NCBI RefSeq assembly: GCF_000003605.2
Contig: NW_003158728.1
Span: 289,309 to 306,768 of the forward strand
DNA from: Saccoglossus kowalevskii
Lineage: Eukaryota; Hemichordata; Enteropneusta; Harrimaniidae
DNA length: 17,460 nucleotides
Direction of reading: 5' to 3'
Shown here: piece after piece, positions 9,901-17,460 of the stretch
Layout of the letters: each line of letters opens with the position of its first letter
How positions within the stretch are numbered: position 1 is the stretch's first letter
Program-made: the position numbers and the translations under genes
The notes under the pieces: model-generated
Database searches by the model: none
Seen by the model: only the letters and a program-made list of their open reading frames with translations
What the model was told of the DNA's origin: nothing

Positions 9901-12900
9901 CCTATACTACGAATTGTCGTTATGCCAGCTTTGAACAAAATTGGTCTACACTTGTGTGAGAAATAGTGTCAGATGCACACACACATAAGTAAGCACAGAC
10001 GAAACCCAAAACACATCCAATGGAAACTAATGAGAGAGTGCTTTATTTGAGATCAGTCTGAAACACAAGTTCTGATTGGCCAACCAAGACCTGAATGCAT
10101 AATTATTATTCACATTTAATTAATATAACAGACGATTACCTGTACTATTTTCTTATCAGCCATTCCAGTTACAAATAAATGTTGTTTGTCTTCGGCAGGA
10201 TTGAATCGGACACAGTAGGGTACTTTACGATTAGTAAACCTTGATATGCACTGACCTAGAAATGAGATACAAAGGTACATCAATTTGTTTGCAATATTTA
10301 TTGTTAGATTGCGGCTAATGCAGTCATGTGTCCTGTGATATACCATATGTATCAAATGTGAGAGTCAGGTAAGTGTCAAAGTTCTGGAACATATTCCATG
10401 CCAATTAAGGAATGTTTGATACATTTTTTTTCAACTAAAATGGGCACCAGTCAGCCATTTTAACGATGTTCGATACAGTTGCACAAAATTATTGAGAATT
10501 TTGTCATTATTGGTACACTGGGAGATTACTCCAATACAACCTATTGTAGAATAAAAATTAAAAAAACATGGGTCACAGACATTGTTTTATAGAGAAAATC
10601 ATATGTTTACTTTACACAATGAAATACATGCCTAAATACTCACCAGTCTCTGTGTCCCAAAGTTTAATATATTTATCATACGCTGCACTGAGAAATTTAG
10701 TGCCATCATTATTAAAACATGCATCACGTACGGCCATTTTATGACCTAGAAATGAACGAAGAACTCGCTTTTCATTGTAGAACTCCCAGAGCTGCAAACA
10801 AACAAAAACATTAACTTTAACCCATTATTAAATACAGACAAATATTAAATACAACACAAAGCTGATCGATCAATAATATAGACTACTAGTAATTTTTTCT
10901 ATTGCAAATACCAGATGTTGTTGATTATGTGACTTTATAATTTCTTGAGAGCTCTATTAGCCAGCTTAATATTTTATTCAACCAATGGACACAAGAGTTT
11001 TATAACGACACAGCCATTGTCTTTGATACGCATTCCATGCAAAGTGCCAATAATTTATTGAATGTAAATACACATTGTTTGTTTTAACACAAAATATTAG
11101 CATGCTGGGCAGTGTTTTGTTTTATGAAATTTAGCTTTTTTGTGATTAGAAATGATAGAAGGAAATTGTCTTGTGGTGTTGGTAAAACATAACTAAACTA
11201 TTCTATTCTATTCAGACCTTACTTTCTAAGGAGAGTGATCCCATCAATCATCTATCACTTGTCTGAATCAAGACCCACAAAAGTTAGCACTCACCCAATG
11301 GCAATCCATACCATGTTGAAGATATTTTAATTAGCTTTTCTAATCACCCACTTTACTATGTTCTGGAAAGCCATTTTTAGCTCTCAGGCTATTGCAAATA
11401 CTGTAAAATACTTTATTTTTGCTATTTCGCTGAAGAAATGATTTAGTGAAAATAAAATCCAGCAAATATACCCTTTTTCCTATATTTTACATTCAACTTG
11501 TCAAAAATCTATACAAAACACCCAAAAGGTCTTTTCAGCGAAAATTAATTCCAACTAAAATAAAGTATTCTACAGTAAACAGTTTTTTCTTACCTTTATT
11601 TTTGTATCCATGCCACACGACAGTAGTAAGTGTCCGGACTTTGGAAACAATCTGATGGAAGCGACACCTTTTGTATGTCCAGTCCATGTATGGATATGTT
11701 TTTTAGGAAGATAACACTTTTCAGGAGGTTCTTCAGATCGTAGATCCACCTCTAAGTCTTGTGGTATATGTAGGTATGATCTTCCTTGGTAATCGTAGGC
11801 ATCTTTTACTACAGGATTAAAAATGAAGAAATATGTGAACTTTGACAAATGAGCAACACCCCTCGTCTGCTACAATGTATAAGACCAAAAAAAAATGTTA
11901 CTTTTGAAGAATCGATGCACTTTAACATTTGTTTTTATTAATGTAAAACATGTTGAAAAAGCGACTTGTAATTTTAGCAAATTGTGGTAAAATGACATAA
12001 TAGCGAAATGTTGATTTAGCGAATCTCTCTTGTCATTTTTGATTTTCAGTTTTCACAATACTTGTCTGTCACATTGCCAAGACAAATGTGCTGTTATCAC
12101 CTCCATAAAAAGAAGGAAAAACTGTCAAGTGTAATTAGAAAGCGCTCCAGATTATTATGTTCCGGATTACTGTATACAAATCCCAAAGCCTTTGCCATTT
12201 TGAATTTATAAGTCATTAGCGACATCTTGAATTAGCGAATCAGTTCTCTCGCTAAATTCGCTAAAAAGACATGCTCGCGAAAAAGACATGTTTTACAGTA
12301 TCTTCTAAGAGAAGATATTTGCTCGATGTTAATCTTTATTAACCAATGCTATTGGGTACATGCGTTAAATGTACAAAACATCTTTAGAAAAAGAAAACAA
12401 GCATCTCCCCATTCTATGTACAGTATAACTGCATTCAAAATTGCAGGTAAAGTTGCAGGTTTCAAACTGGCACAAGAAGAAAAAACATTTTTTTTGGGGG
12501 GGGGCTCAGACAGCTAAAATATTGCAAAAAACATAGATGTAGTAAAATTAATAATTGCACATTCAGGTGTGTATCGATAATTCAATTTCACATATTGTAC
12601 ATAGCTTATTTATTAGGTGCTAAATTACAAAGAAGGAGAAGATGCAGAATGTTTTTTTTTTTTTTCACAAACCAGTGAATTTAAAATCTAGTGAATATCC
12701 CTGCAACATCAAATTCTTTACTAGTAAATCCAAAAGCAGGTTCAGTGTATATAAAAATGTATTTTTTCACTGGATTATATATTTTCATTGTAAAAGTAAA
12801 ATTAACTTTCTGCATTGTTTTTTTTTTTCAGGGGGGGGGCAGGTACAGAGACAATTTTATATGGAATGAGCAATTTCTTTCACTGTGGCTCTCGTATCTG

Positions 12901-15900
12901 TATACATGTACAAATTTTCTGCTTGTTTTTTATTTTCACCACCAGTTCCCTCTTTTCATCACAAATTCACAAAATAGTCCCTTTTAAAAACTAAAAATTT
13001 ACTCAAATTTGTTTCTGTTGGCTCCAAAATTAGGTTTCATTTCAAAAAATAATGAAGAATCTAAGAAAATAAGTGCAGACAATTTTTGGCTGAAAAGTGT
13101 GAAAAAGTTCATGGATAAGTACACTACTGATATTCTATATGCCGTGACCTTACTATGCAACGTTGTTTTCTCTTCTGTTGGCTTGTCATCCGTCCGTTGT
13201 CTTCTGTTGCTGCGTTTGGACAAAATCTCATCCAGTACTTCTTGCTCCTCCTGTAACAGGTCAAAGAGGAGTATATATGTAAACTGTATGAAAGCCACAG
13301 TTAAGTATGTATGTGACTAAAACAGAACTGCAAACCACCAAGAGATCACAAACAAGATACAAAATGATGTAAAATGGATGTCATAGTTTTGGTTGACAAT
13401 TAGCTCTTCAAGTTGCTAAAACTGTATGTCCACCTCTGTTTGGGCAAACATTTGTATAATGCCATACATACATGTTTGTATGCAGGATAAGTTAATTCAT
13501 GATTCAAGCAAAAAATGGCCAGCTGGCAGCCATTTTGTACAGATAATTTGCTATATCCTGATACTCAAGTGAGTCCGAAGCTGTTTCGCGAAGATACAAT
13601 TGTAAATTTCATTTAATGCCAATGTCAATTCCTTACTAATACATCACCTGATTCAGTTGAAACTTACCTCACTTGGTTTGGCAGTAGTTTTTTCATCCAC
13701 AAATTTCCCCCACGGGCCTTGAAACTCATCTATGTTTGATGGGTCGTTCAGTTTCACTTTCTTTCGTTTGTCACCCACCCTGGGTTTACTTGTTTCAAAT
13801 ACTGTTTTACCTAGAATTAAGTTTTGAAATTATATATTAAATCCAAATCTTGTGTTCTTCGAAAAAAAAAATACTTATAATGTACTGATTGCAAATATAA
13901 CAATTTCTATATAACAAGTATTTTCAAGTACTAGCCGGTCTATATAACAGAGCTGCATCAAGAATACTGTAAAGAGCAATCAAAAGAAAAACAATACAAA
14001 TAAAGCAGATTTTCTGTACACTTGAATTCTATCATTCACCTCAATATAAATGACTTTAATAATTATTGTTTTTAAAAATCATTTTTTCAGCAAAATTTCG
14101 TTTTAAGCCTTTGAGATATTATGTAATAAATGTAATAGGTTTAGTATTCATAACATATACACATCAGAAATTCCTGTCAATAGCCAAAATATCATCTTGC
14201 AGTTCCATGTGTCCGGTTGTGATAAATTTTTCAGTATTTTAGTGTGTCATCAAGTCACCGAATCACGCATGGGATTGCTAGCTTGATGAACAAAAGTGTA
14301 ATAAAATCAATATTTGATGTGAAGTACTTTCCAGTAAGTGTTGTCTGAAATGTAAGCCATACTCGTTAGACCCCTTCATTTTGATTTTATAGAAGCAAGC
14401 TTTGAATACTAATATGTTGTTCCTAGGTTAGTTGTATTTAGCTCGCCGAGCACCAAAAACAGAATTCAAGCAGCAATGCATGATGGGATTTATTGTGCAC
14501 AGGGTTTGATCTGTATAACTCGCGATTGTTGTAAATTCAGATCTGATTTTTGACCAAACTATTCAAATTTTAAAGAGTTTCCAACTAAGTTTTGCTGACA
14601 ACACAACTTTAAAACTAGTACGGTACTAGCTGTTCTTTGTTTGATGCAATTTTACCCAAGATGCAAAGCATCAAACAGAATAAAAACATTGCAAAACCAC
14701 ACACATTTGTATTTAAGAAACTGTGAAAGGAAATAACAGTGAAAATGAATGCCATTACAGTATTCGGTTGTTACTAATACAAACATCATTTATTCAATTA
14801 TTTTCTCTTGACAAGTTACTGTAAAATACTTTACTTTAGCTGGATCTAATTTTTGCTGAATTCGCTTTTTGGGTGTTTTGTATGGAATTTATTTTCACTG
14901 TTTTTTCGCTGGATTTTATTTTCACTGAATCATTCCTTCAGCGAAAATAGTGAAAATAAAGTATTCTACAGTATAACAAACATTGCTATTGGTTGTAATA
15001 AAATACTACTGAGATGTGGAAATGGAAATATAAGAGATATGGAAATCTAATTAAAAAAAACAAGTTCTCAGTTTTTCGTGTACACCGGCTTGTACCTAAA
15101 AATTTGTTTTAGTTGAATATACACCATAACATTTATCCACAAGAGGGCAAAATGCCTCTTTTTCAAATGATAAAAAAAAAGATATTTTTTTCACGGCCTT
15201 GCGCATACAAAGCATACAGTAGTACAATGTACTGGTAAGATACATTAATAACAAGCAACATATGTACTGTATTTATAACATCACTCGTAACAGACACAAT
15301 TGAAACAGCATGTTTCAATGAGAGATTACTCTAAGTTTAAACATACCTTCAGTTTTCTTAGCTTCAGAAACTTCTCCCACATATTTTCCTCCTTCAAGAT
15401 TTGCCGAGTCAACAGTTGGATCTAACGCATAGCCTGTGGAAAGTGTAGAAAGTCAAGATGGTAAGTTCGAAGAAACAGACAAAGAAGAATGGACTTGAAG
15501 TGATCTTAGTAGCTTGAACATGACGACAGTGAACCACAGATAAATGTATGATAAATTATATCAAAATACAAAGAATTATGGGAAAAAGTACTCTGAAGGA
15601 TGCTATTTTTATACATGTATGTACAGAGTTAATTGTCAATTTCATTACAGTGTAATGTAGCAAAATTTCAAAAAGATAATAATAAAATACTGTCATTTTA
15701 GTTGGCATGCTATTTGAGATGTTGAATTGTTCGAGTTACATACATCGAGTTACGAACATTGAGTTATAAAAACATCAAGTTACAAAAATGACCACATCCA
15801 TACTTTAGAAACTACGCCCAAATTGTAACTCGAACGTTTAGTAGCTATTTTAGTGTGCATGTGTTTTTTAGGAAACAACCTATTTTAGGATGTTCTTCAG

Positions 15901-16874
15901 TCCATAGTAATTTCTTTCATTTGCACATAAAGTACATCCTCACAATCAGATGTGGCATTTTAGCTAATATAAATATTACATGCAGCTACATCTGATATTA
16001 AAATTAAATTCATGTGTTCACATAAAATCTGGAAGTTTACAACCTAGTGAATCTGCTCAAAATAGTTAATTAAATACCAGAGAAAAGTTTAAGCTTTTAC
16101 GGTAAATTTGTGTTTAAATTCACTAAAATGGCATGTAGTTATAGAAAGTGGTTTAGAAATTTAGATGTTAGGAATTCACTTGATTTGAAAATGGTATTAG
16201 TGGTTACAAATTGGTTTAATAAACCGCTGGAATGTGTGTTTACAACCTTGCTACAAAATATCACAATTTTCACTTGCACTCTACTCACAAAAATGGGCCT
16301 CTAGGGAAATTATCGAAATCAGATTCAGTATAAATGTAGATGTCGTCATATGTAACAGACCAACAGTCAACAGACCACTTTTGAAATCCAGCATTATGCA
16401 GGAAATCGATTGTAAAAACTGAACAAACAAAAATTGTAGAATCAAAACATTGTGGTTAACAAACACTAAAGTATTTTGGTGGTATTTTAACATTTAATAA
16501 TGTGCTATACACATTTGATGATGACAAATTTTGATAAATTAAGGGTATCTCACGCCATGTTGACATCTGAAGGCATCAGCATTTCAACACTGAACTCTTA
16601 AAAATTTAAAATCAAATAATTCAATTATCGTGGGAGACATTTCCTCCACATGTTTCATGCATAACATGAGATCTCTTAGAAATTTTGAATATCCACAATT
16701 AACCAACATTCGTATGCAAATTAACATGCACGACTATCACTCACCGTAACTTGTAAATGTTCTTCGCTGCGTTTCAAATGTAAATGCATTGACATGAGCA
16801 TCTTCCACGTAGCCAGCCAGCGTGTTCTTTGGCGCCGCTTCCTGTTTGGTTTTGTAAGGATTTGCAGGTCCAAT
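6751..16874 (-). CDS. CDC40: Pre-mRNA-processing factor 17 (CDC40/PRP17), ten exons, 5' partial
   Basis: Joining, in transcription order, 16874-16745, 15433-15347, 13810-13668, 13250-13154, 11808-11594, 10791-10644, 10255-10140, 9653-9443, 8258-8114 and 6928-6751 gives 489 codons and a stop, in frame throughout with GT..AG introns. The product is the WD40 splicing factor that joins the spliceosome for the second transesterification step. The N-terminal conserved block ([24 protein letters not shown]) is followed by a charged linker. Then comes the [12 protein letters not shown] block and a seven-bladed WD40 propeller that ends exactly at the C-terminus ([10 protein letters not shown]). Agreement with vertebrate CDC40 is high along the whole length. 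The human protein has about 579 residues, so roughly 90 N-terminal residues in upstream exons lie beyond the right edge. The Pro of GPANP matches, from memory, human Pro95, the site reported to be isomerised by PPIL1. The gene looks intact and functional. Confidence 0.95.
7067..7276 (+). pseudogene. Ty3/Gypsy retrotransposon integrase C-terminal fragment, decayed
   Basis: The plus-strand frame, antisense to CDC40 in its last intron, reads [16 protein letters not shown] and then [20 protein letters not shown]. After the break it continues [16 protein letters not shown]. This is the region after the integrase catalytic core in Ty3/Gypsy Pol polyproteins of marine invertebrates. It is broken by an in-frame TGA at 7226-7228, where the family usually has Arg, consistent with a C-to-T change. 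Similarity fades after 7276, just before a second TGA at 7289-7291. No core catalytic residues, LTR or other pol domains are visible, so it is a short, dead fragment. Confidence 0.7.
7720..7889 (+). mobile_element. MITE family 1, copy A (170 bp)
   Basis: The left end is TACCGTAAAATC followed by GGTATTAGAAGC. The right end read backwards is TATTGTAAAATC followed by TGTATTAGAAAC. Both ends sit on TA, as expected of Tc1/mariner-type target duplication. A unit close to TAATAGAAGCCGCATCC occurs four times inside, near 7735, 7752, 7813 and 7852. The copy at 9090-9266 is the same sequence in the other orientation, roughly 85% alike by eye. It lies in the last CDC40 intron and has no coding capacity. 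Confidence 0.8.
8114..8258 (-). CDS. CDC40: CDC40 exon: end of blade 5 and start of blade 6
   Basis: The exon encodes [16 protein letters not shown] through [12 protein letters not shown]. The acceptor is TTCATTTCTAG before GT at 8258-8257, and the donor is ATGAG then gtattc. It is 145 nt, so skipping it would shift the frame and lose blades 6 and 7. Opposite-orientation MITE copies lie in the two flanking introns. The 5' intron (8259-9442) also holds a GC-rich inverted-repeat element. Confidence 0.95.
8663..8994. mobile_element. GC-rich inverted-repeat element (332 bp)
   Basis: The 23 bases at 8663-8685 and the reverse complement of 8972-8994 agree at 21 positions and share the core TATCCTCGGGGGCGGA. 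The interior is rich in CpG and G+C, in sharp contrast with the AT-rich CDC40 intron around it, and includes TACGTCAC, one base from a CRE palindrome. No convincing target-site duplication is visible; CAGA on both sides of the core is a weak possibility. An open plus-strand frame (8576-8998) runs across it, but it starts outside the element and I do not believe it codes. The superfamily is unassigned. Confidence 0.65.
9090..9266 (-). mobile_element. MITE family 1, copy B (177 bp), inverted relative to copy A
   Basis: Its ends match at 23 of 24 positions: TACCGTAAAATCTG, a short stretch with one mismatch, then AGAAGC. Read on the minus strand it aligns with 7720-7889 end to end except for a short diverged segment in the left half. 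Its better-preserved ends suggest it is younger or closer to the family consensus. It lies in the CDC40 intron 8259-9442. Confidence 0.8.
9443..9653 (-). CDS. CDC40: CDC40 exon: blade 4 and start of blade 5
   Basis: The exon encodes [33 protein letters not shown] and [20 protein letters not shown], the most conserved stretch of the family. The acceptor is TTTTCAG before TGG and the donor is AATG then gtgagt. The 5' intron (9654-10139) shows no recognisable feature. Confidence 0.95.
10140..10255 (-). CDS. CDC40: CDC40 exon: blade 3
   Basis: The exon encodes [18 protein letters not shown] through GMADKKIVQ. The acceptor TCATTTCTAG precedes GTCAG and the donor is CAG then gtaatc. The first two bases complete a split Gly codon with the previous exon. 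The 5' intron (10256-10643) is AT-rich and otherwise unremarkable. Confidence 0.95.
10644..10791 (-). CDS. CDC40: CDC40 exon: end of blade 1 and blade 2
   Basis: The exon encodes [18 protein letters not shown] and [17 protein letters not shown]. The acceptor is TTTGTTTGCAG before CTC and the donor is ACTG then gtgagt. It contains a decoy copy of the next exon's acceptor sequence at 10742-10755. The 5' intron (10792-11593) carries a MITE right against its donor. Confidence 0.95.
11399..11577 (+). mobile_element. MITE family 2, copy C (179 bp)
   Basis: The left end TACTGTAAAATACTTTATTT and the reverse complement of the right end agree at 20 of 21 bases. The subterminal parts repeat TTCGCTGA/AGCGAAAA-like motifs. 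About 60 bp at each side match the inverted copy at 14817-14973, while the middle has diverged. In the CDC40 transcript its far end is only 16 nt beyond the donor site of the exon ending at 11594. Confidence 0.8.
11594..11808 (-). CDS. CDC40: CDC40 exon: [12 protein letters not shown] block and start of blade 1
   Basis: The exon encodes [35 protein letters not shown] and [12 protein letters not shown]. The acceptor is ATCCTGTAG before TAAAAG and the donor is AAAG then gtaaga. The first two bases finish an Ile codon begun in the previous exon (CAT-A/TA-AAA), which fixes the earlier donor. The 5' intron (11809-13153) contains a 362-bp inverted-repeat element plus runs of T and G near 12490 and 12830. 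Confidence 0.95.
11939..12300. mobile_element. MITE-like element E (362 bp) with AGCGAA repeats
   Basis: The ends TAATGTAAAACATGT and, on the opposite strand, TACTGTAAAACATGT match at 14 of 15 bases. TTAGCGAA or its complement TTCGCTAA recurs near both ends (around 11988-12020 and 12217-12262). The terminal signature resembles family 2, but the body does not align with it. It lies in a CDC40 intron and has no coding capacity. Confidence 0.6.
13154..13250 (-). CDS. CDC40: CDC40 exon: charged linker
   Basis: The exon encodes [16 protein letters not shown] and TEEKTTLH, the Glu/Lys/Arg-rich linker before the propeller. The acceptor is CCTGTTACAG before GAG. The donor is CATA then gtaagg; using this GT rather than the one four bases on gives the conserved His-Ile-Lys-Asp junction. 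The 5' intron (13251-13667) shows nothing notable. Confidence 0.9.
13668..13810 (-). CDS. CDC40: CDC40 exon: central conserved segment
   Basis: The exon encodes [17 protein letters not shown] and [17 protein letters not shown], with a basic patch that could serve nuclear import. The acceptor is TTAATTCTAG before GTAAAA and the donor is GAG then gtaagt. The 5' intron (13811-15346) holds the inverted MITE copy at 14817-14973 and otherwise nothing recognised. Confidence 0.92.
14817..14973 (-). mobile_element. MITE family 2, copy D (157 bp), inverted relative to copy C
   Basis: The ends TACTGTAAAATACTTTACTT and the reverse complement of the right end agree at 19 of 21 bases. Read on the minus strand it follows copy C (11399-11577) through both outer parts, including shared TACAAAACACCCAAAA. 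It is about 20 bp shorter because of differences in the middle. Together with copy C it brackets three CDC40 exons. Confidence 0.8.
15347..15433 (-). CDS. CDC40: CDC40 exon: N-terminal conserved segment, short
   Basis: The exon encodes [20 protein letters not shown] and VSEAKKTE. The acceptor is TTTCCACAG before GCTAT and the donor is GAAG then gtatgt. At 87 nt it is symmetric (phase 1 at both ends), so skipping it would keep the frame. The 5' intron (15434-16744) holds a 107-bp repeat element and a lone TTTTACGGTA end at 16095-16104. Confidence 0.92.
15729..15835. mobile_element. Short inverted-repeat element with tandem 15-mers (107 bp)
   Basis: GTTCGAGTTACA at 15729-15740 is perfectly inverted at 15824-15835. 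From the left end, a unit of about 15 bp (consensus ATCGAGTTACAAACA) repeats four times to about 15790, with increasing divergence. No target duplication is clear. It may be a miniature element or a locally amplified repeat. Confidence 0.5.
16745..16874 (-). CDS. CDC40: CDC40 first exon in the window: GPANP block
   Basis: The exon encodes [20 protein letters not shown] and [12 protein letters not shown], the conserved N-terminal block. The acceptor is CTCTTCCAG before ATTGG and the donor is TACG then gtgagt. It starts in phase 0, so the missing upstream exon should end on a codon boundary. The next 586 nt (16875-17460) contain no sequence matching the rest of the N-terminus. Confidence 0.92.
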
Positions 16875-17024
16875 CTGGAAGAGTTGCAGCACAATAAAAA
16901 CAAAACTGTCAATTTTAAAATATAAATTCACACCAAGACATGAAAATTAAAGTGACACAAAGAAAATTAAATGGAATAGGCATATCAATCTGAACTGCTT
17001 AATCCTACACAAAGTGTGACAATA

Positions 17025-17447
17025 AGGCCAGACTTTTATTATCCCTTGTTTCGCAAACCCGCCGAATGAACAGGAGCCGAAAATGAAATAAAAATAAAAT
17101 TTTATTTCAGCGTAATTTCTCGCGCCCGCTGACTTGTAAGTGCAAAAAATTGCTAAAAAAAACCATATTTTTATCTTCATGTTTTTTTCCGCCCACTGCA
17201 TAACAAACCCAAGTTGCATTTTCGTGAGAGTATCATGATCAAAGTACCGAAGTCTTGAGCAGACGAGAAACAAGGTTATAATGGAATAAAATTGTATTTC
17301 ATTTCTTCTCTCCGATCAATGATCTCACTTACAATTCTTTGAGAACCACACAAATCTAATGAGAAAAAAGAATTAATTTTATTTTATTTTTCACCCTCAA
17401 AAAAATTGCCTTATAAAACTCGAGAAACAGATAAAAAAGTCTGGCCT
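17025..17447. mobile_element. Inverted-repeat element at the window edge (423 bp)
   Basis: AGGCCAGACTTTT at 17025-17037 is perfectly inverted at 17435-17447, and allowing a short indel the match extends to about 18 bp (ATTATC against TTATC). The interior includes short CpG-bearing segments near 17050-17080 and 17120-17135. The bases after it are A-rich to the end of the window, so a target duplication cannot be judged. It lies in the 5' CDC40 intron; a 108-codon minus-strand frame inside it is not convincing. Confidence 0.5.
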
Positions 17448-17460
17448 AAAAAAAAAAAAA

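Noticed and set aside
12490-12838. Runs of nine or ten G (also near 7960) as G-quadruplexes
   Set aside because: Each is a single G run next to a T run rather than four spaced tracts; simple replication slippage is enough.
13009-13320. 103-codon plus-strand frame
   Set aside because: It is the antisense shadow of the CDC40 linker exon at 13154-13250 and its flanks.
7963-13463. Near-identical GGCAAACATTTG(C/T)ATAATG at about 7969 and 13444
   Set aside because: The match covers only about 19 bases and no longer shared flank or inverted ends were found, so it does not define a repeat family.
13964-14760. Possible element between TACTGTAAAG (13964) and TTACAGTA (14753)
   Set aside because: Only eight bases of the ends agree, which is expected by chance given how common TACTGTA-like strings are here.
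16947-17273. 108-codon minus-strand frame as a possible upstream CDC40 exon
   Set aside because: It contains none of the conserved N-terminal CDC40 sequence, is low-complexity and hydrophobic, and overlaps an inverted-repeat element.

Overview
The window is metazoan nuclear DNA: AT-rich, spliceosomal introns with GT..AG ends, many short inverted-repeat transposons and a decayed Ty3/Gypsy fragment. Intron sizes, repeat types and an LRAT-domain gene of a kind common in marine invertebrates suggest a mollusc-like, other lophotrochozoan or lancelet-like animal. I cannot name the species from sequence alone.

Layout. (1) 713-1732, plus strand: an uninterrupted 339-residue reading frame for an LRAT/NlpC-P60-type protein with a long hydrophobic, glycine-zipper C-terminal region. 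(2) 1733-6750: intergenic DNA between two convergent genes. Its one clear feature is a 925-bp TTAA-flanked inverted-repeat element (3165-4089) carrying a broken THAP zinc-finger reading frame. (3) 6751-16874, minus strand: ten exons of CDC40/PRP17, the WD40 step-II splicing factor. They join in frame across all nine introns to 489 codons plus a stop. Only the N-terminal part, roughly 90 residues by comparison with the human protein, lies off the right edge. (4) 16875-17460: the start of the next upstream CDC40 intron, with one more inverted-repeat element.

The CDC40 introns are crowded with non-autonomous elements. There are two families present as oppositely oriented pairs (7720-7889 with 9090-9266; 11399-11577 with 14817-14973), a related longer element (11939-12300), a GC-rich 332-bp element with near-perfect 23-bp ends (8663-8994), a 107-bp element with tandem 15-mers (15729-15835), and a terminal one (17025-17447). 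Three of these families share the end signature TAC(T/C)GTAAAA. The inverted pairs bracket exons, so the pre-mRNA could fold around them. This is the most testable biology in the window. I found no operon-like or prokaryotic-type system, and no convincing tRNA or rRNA gene.
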